This document shows, in pieces, positions 61,766 to 64,000 of a DNA stretch of 64,000 nt. Location of the stretch: assembly GCF_019431045.1 (NCBI RefSeq), contig NZ_JAHXPT010000010.1, positions 1 through 64,000 of the forward strand, in the 5' to 3' direction. A program made the translations under genes and the position numbers. This stretch comes from Clostridium weizhouense. GTDB taxonomy: Bacteria; Bacillota; Clostridia; Clostridiales; Clostridiaceae. The notes under the pieces were generated by a model. It worked only from the letters and a program-made list of their open reading frames with translations, was not told where the DNA came from and searched no databases. The stretch's first letter is position 1. Each line of letters begins with the position of its first letter.

Positions 61766-62065
61766 CTATATAGATATATTTAAGAAATAAATTATTAATA
61801 CGGATGAAACTGCAACAATAAGTAAATTTTTTTCGAAGTATGCTAAGATTATTGCCACTAATGTTCCTAATATTGAATAAAAAATATTTTCTGTACTATA
61901 GAAAATACTTGGAAATGTCATAGCACCTAAGACTGCATAGGGCATATAACTTAATAGGGATTTTAAAAATACAGATTTAATTTTTTTATTAAAAATAGTT
62001 AATGGAATTACTCTAGGAATATAAGTAATTAAGGCCATTATTAGTACACATATAATTATATACAT
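61766..62065 (-). CDS. azlD: AzlD-family branched-chain amino acid export subunit
   Basis: 99 residues and three to four membrane segments, normal AzlD size. The N-terminus is VLIMALITYIPRVIPLTIFN and the middle SYMPYAVLGAMTFPSIFYST. AzlD is the small partner of AzlC; together they export branched-chain amino acids or analogues. SD AAAGGAGG. Its ATG overlaps the azlC stop as TAATG, so translation is coupled. Confidence 0.93.
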   Translation of the reverse strand: MYIIICVLIMALITYIPRVIPLTIFNKKIKSVFLKSLLSYMPYAVLGAMTFPSIFYSTENIFYSILGTLVAIILAYFEKNLLIVAVSSVLIIYFLNISI

Positions 62066-62799
62066 TATAAGTCCTCCTTTATAGGAAAAAAGTAAGCACC
62101 TATTGCAGATGCTATTAAAGAAACAATAATAACAACAAATCCAGAAGAAATTTTATTTAAAAGAGGTAAATATTTAAATAAACAACTAAAAATAATAGCT
62201 ATGATTACGACTAAAAATATAGGCTTTGATTTTTTAACTTGAGGTATTATTAAAGCTATAAACATAGAATATAAAGCTATACCTAGAGAATCTTGTAAGG
62301 AATATGGAAGAATTTTAGTTGTTATAGCACCTATAAAAGTTCCTAATGCCCAACCTAAATAAGGAAGTGTAATTAATCCTAACATAAATTCTGCACTTAA
62401 TTCTCCTTCTTCAAGAGATGCTAATGTAAAAGTCTCGTCTGTTACTCCGAATGAAATTATAAGTCGTTTAAATAATGGTATTTTATCATACATTTTTTGA
62501 GAAAGAGATAATGACATAAGCATATATCTGATATTAATAATAAAAATAGTTAATGCTATTTCTAGATAGGAAGCTGTATTAAATATGAGATTAATGCCAG
62601 CAAATTGTCCGGCAGATGTTAAATTGGTCATTGATATTAATAGAGCAATAAAAGGATTGAGTCCCCCTCTAACAGCCATCATTCCAAATGTTATTGAAAC
62701 AGAAAGGTATCCTAACCCTATAGGAATTCCTTTTTTTAATCCATATTTATATTTAACTAAATTACTAGTTTTTTTATTTTTATTAATATTTTGTTCCAA
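62065..62799 (-). CDS. azlC: AzlC-family branched-chain amino acid exporter
   Basis: About 244 residues. I chose a TTG start at 62799 because GGGGGGA lies 7 nt upstream; a longer TTG form at 62814 would start within that site. AzlC landmarks are GIPIGLGYLSVSITFGMMAV, LTSAGQFAGINLI, IIN-IRYMLMSLSLSQ and SFGVTDETFTLAS. Seven to eight membrane segments. It is the major pore-forming partner of AzlD. No Lrp/AzlB-type regulator adjoins it. Confidence 0.92.
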   Translation of the reverse strand: MEQNINKNKKTSNLVKYKYGLKKGIPIGLGYLSVSITFGMMAVRGGLNPFIALLISMTNLTSAGQFAGINLIFNTASYLEIALTIFIINIRYMLMSLSLSQKMYDKIPLFKRLIISFGVTDETFTLASLEEGELSAEFMLGLITLPYLGWALGTFIGAITTKILPYSLQDSLGIALYSMFIALIIPQVKKSKPIFLVVIIAIIFSCLFKYLPLLNKISSGFVVIIVSLIASAIGAYFFPIKEDL

Positions 62800-62964
62800 A
62801 GTTAATCCCCCCAAAAAAAGATATAAGGCATATTTAAAAAAATTATAACAAATAAGAAAAGAAAAATATAGAAAAAATAGGGAATTTGTTTTTAGATATT
62901 TAAAGTATTTTTTTAAAAAAATAAAAATAATATATATTAAGGTAATATAATTGGAGGGAAAACA

Positions 62965-63246
62965 GTGGACTTAGTATTAGTATTTTTAGTTACAGCAATA
63001 GTAACTTGGAAAAGCATATATACGATTAATTTAATTTTAAAATTTTCTAAAGAAAAAAATAAAAAGGAAAAGTGGATTAATATAATATTATTTAATGGAT
63101 ATATAATATATTTTTATTTTTTGTTTAAAGCTGCAACAAATTCTATAGTATCTCCACTTGAAGGACCTATTTGGTTAATTGTAATTTTTATAATTCTTGC
63201 ATTTTGTAATCTTTTATATGATTTTAAAAATGGTAAGTCAGGATAA
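62965..63246 (+). CDS. Small membrane protein, unknown family
   Basis: 93 residues from a GTG start with GGAGGG 7 nt upstream. Three hydrophobic segments are visible, about residues 2-24, 38-58 and 66-84, with a basic loop KFSKEKNKKEKW between the first two. Not recognised. It is in front of the mraZ operon but separated from it by 176 nt, so it is probably its own unit. Confidence 0.7.
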   Translation: MDLVLVFLVTAIVTWKSIYTINLILKFSKEKNKKEKWINIILFNGYIIYFYFLFKAATNSIVSPLEGPIWLIVIFIILAFCNLLYDFKNGKSG

Positions 63247-63349
63247 TAAAATGTAGATTTATTAAATATATTTATAAAAAATCTTAATTAAATTAAAAAA
63301 TGTATATCGTATAGGAGGAAAAACTATATTTTTATAGAATAAATATAGT

Positions 63350-63405
63350 AAAGTGGTTTAAAGTGGTTCAAAGTGGTTGAAATAGAGTTTAAATTACTGT
63401 AAATT
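63350..63405 (+). promoter_or_regulatory. MraZ box (triple direct repeat) and mraZ promoter
   Basis: AAAGTGG occurs three times with an exact 10-bp period (63350, 63360, 63370), separated by TTT/TTC. This is the AAAGTG-type direct repeat known as an MraZ-binding site. TTGAAA (63377-63382), 17-bp spacer, TAAATT (63400-63405) is the likely promoter, with its -35 abutting the last repeat. Confidence 0.85.
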
Positions 63406-63425
63406 ATTAAGGTAGGAGTAAAATG

Positions 63426-63854
63426 ATGTTTATTGGAGAATATCAACATTCATTGGATTCAAAAAATAGAATGATTGTTCCGTCTAAACTAAGAGAAGAC
63501 CTTGGAGATAAGTTTGTTATAACTAAGGGACTAGATGGATGTCTTTATGCTTATCCGATAGATGAATGGAAAGTACTAGAAAATAAACTAAAAACTTTAC
63601 CTTTAACAAACAAAGATGCTAGATCATTTGTAAGATTCTTTTTTTCAGGAGCTTGTGTAATTGAATTGGACAAACAAAGTAGGGGATTAATTCCACAAAA
63701 TTTAAAAGAATATGCAAAAATAGAAAAGGACATAGTAAGTATAGGAGTATTATCAAAAGTCGAGATATGGAGTAAGGAACAATGGATCAATTATAATGAA
63801 TCAGATATTGATTTTGATTTAATTGCAGAAAAAATGAATGATTTAGGAATATAA
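63426..63854 (+). CDS. mraZ: Transcriptional regulator MraZ
   Basis: 142 residues from the second ATG (63426), 7 nt after GGAG; the first ATG at 63423 is only 4 nt away. The two AbrB-like half-domains are clear: [20 protein letters not shown], then [20 protein letters not shown]. MraZ controls the division and cell-wall cluster and autoregulates through direct repeats, which are present upstream. The rsmH gene follows after 12 nt. Confidence 0.96.
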   Translation: MFIGEYQHSLDSKNRMIVPSKLREDLGDKFVITKGLDGCLYAYPIDEWKVLENKLKTLPLTNKDARSFVRFFFSGACVIELDKQSRGLIPQNLKEYAKIEKDIVSIGVLSKVEIWSKEQWINYNESDIDFDLIAEKMNDLGI

Positions 63855-63866
63855 GGAGTTTTTATT

Positions 63867-64000
63867 ATGGAATTTAAACATGTTTCAGTTTTATTAAATG
63901 AATGCATAGATGCCTTGGATATAAAAAAAGATGGAATTTATGTAGATTGTACATTAGGAGGAGCCGGGCATTCATCACATATATTAAAAAAATTATCTAA
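63867..64000 (+). CDS. rsmH: 16S rRNA m4C1402 methyltransferase RsmH, 5' part
   Basis: 44 residues before the window edge. The start [20 protein letters not shown] and the SAM-binding motif [12 protein letters not shown] are diagnostic of RsmH (MraW). It methylates C1402 of 16S rRNA. SD AAGGAG. The order mraZ-rsmH is universal in the dcw cluster, so ftsL and pbp genes are expected to the right. Confidence 0.95.
   Translation, partial: MEFKHVSVLLNECIDALDIKKDGIYVDCTLGGAGHSSHILKKLS

Overview
The window is very AT-rich, densely coded, with strong Shine-Dalgarno sites (AGGAGG type), AT-rich hairpin terminators and Clostridium-type gene families (long-form U32 peptidase, mutS2, murJ, fchA-like cyclodeaminase, PdaA, CD3324-type regulator). 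It is most consistent with a chromosomal segment of Clostridium sensu stricto. I cannot name the species from sequence alone. No tRNA, rRNA, CRISPR array, intact insertion sequence or phage gene was seen.

Region 1, about 1-34,400, is an accessory zone made of small 'regulator plus one effector' modules. They are PadR/DUF2812; ferredoxin-nitroreductase/ArsR; SDR oxidoreductase/MerR; a two-component system next to a MATE pump; MerR-GyrI/Bcr-type MFS pump; WYL regulator/GyrI-like protein; PadR/EmrB-type MFS pump; and an acyl-CoA thioesterase-BAAT-type hydrolase/MarR. There are also a streptogramin acetyltransferase-like protein, GNAT and maltose-type acetyltransferases, nitroreductase, AEC transporter, peptide deformylase, radical SAM and metallo-beta-lactamase-fold proteins. 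In several modules the operator is readable: MerR promoters with 19-bp spacers, two near-identical PadR operators shared by regulator and pump, and three near-identical MarR sites. The zone is full of broken genes: LysR, bioB, PHP, carbon-nitrogen hydrolase, Fic (three fragments), an MFS tail, a glyoxalase tail and a truncated XRE-GyrI protein.

Region 2, about 34,400-48,100, moves into conserved chromosome: a degenerate-GGDEF membrane protein, LD-carboxypeptidase, an MFS transporter, a 48-aa protein, a ZapA-type protein with a very long coiled coil, U32 peptidase, MutS2, a DUF523 protein and phosphoglucomutase.

Region 3, about 48,400-55,800, is a TPR protein followed by a compact same-strand surface-glycan cluster: WecG/TagA glycosyltransferase, MurJ-type flippase, two GT-B glycosyltransferases and an O-antigen-ligase-like protein. 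The genes overlap or sit within about 10 nt of each other.

Region 4, about 55,900-64,000, holds cyclodeaminase/cyclohydrolase, PdaA-like deacetylase, YchF, TerC-family protein, NADH oxidase, AzlC/AzlD and the start of the division and cell-wall cluster (mraZ with its triple operator, then rsmH cut by the window end). A short noncoding repeat recurs at six or more intergenic sites in regions 1, 2, 3 and 4, always in the same orientation.
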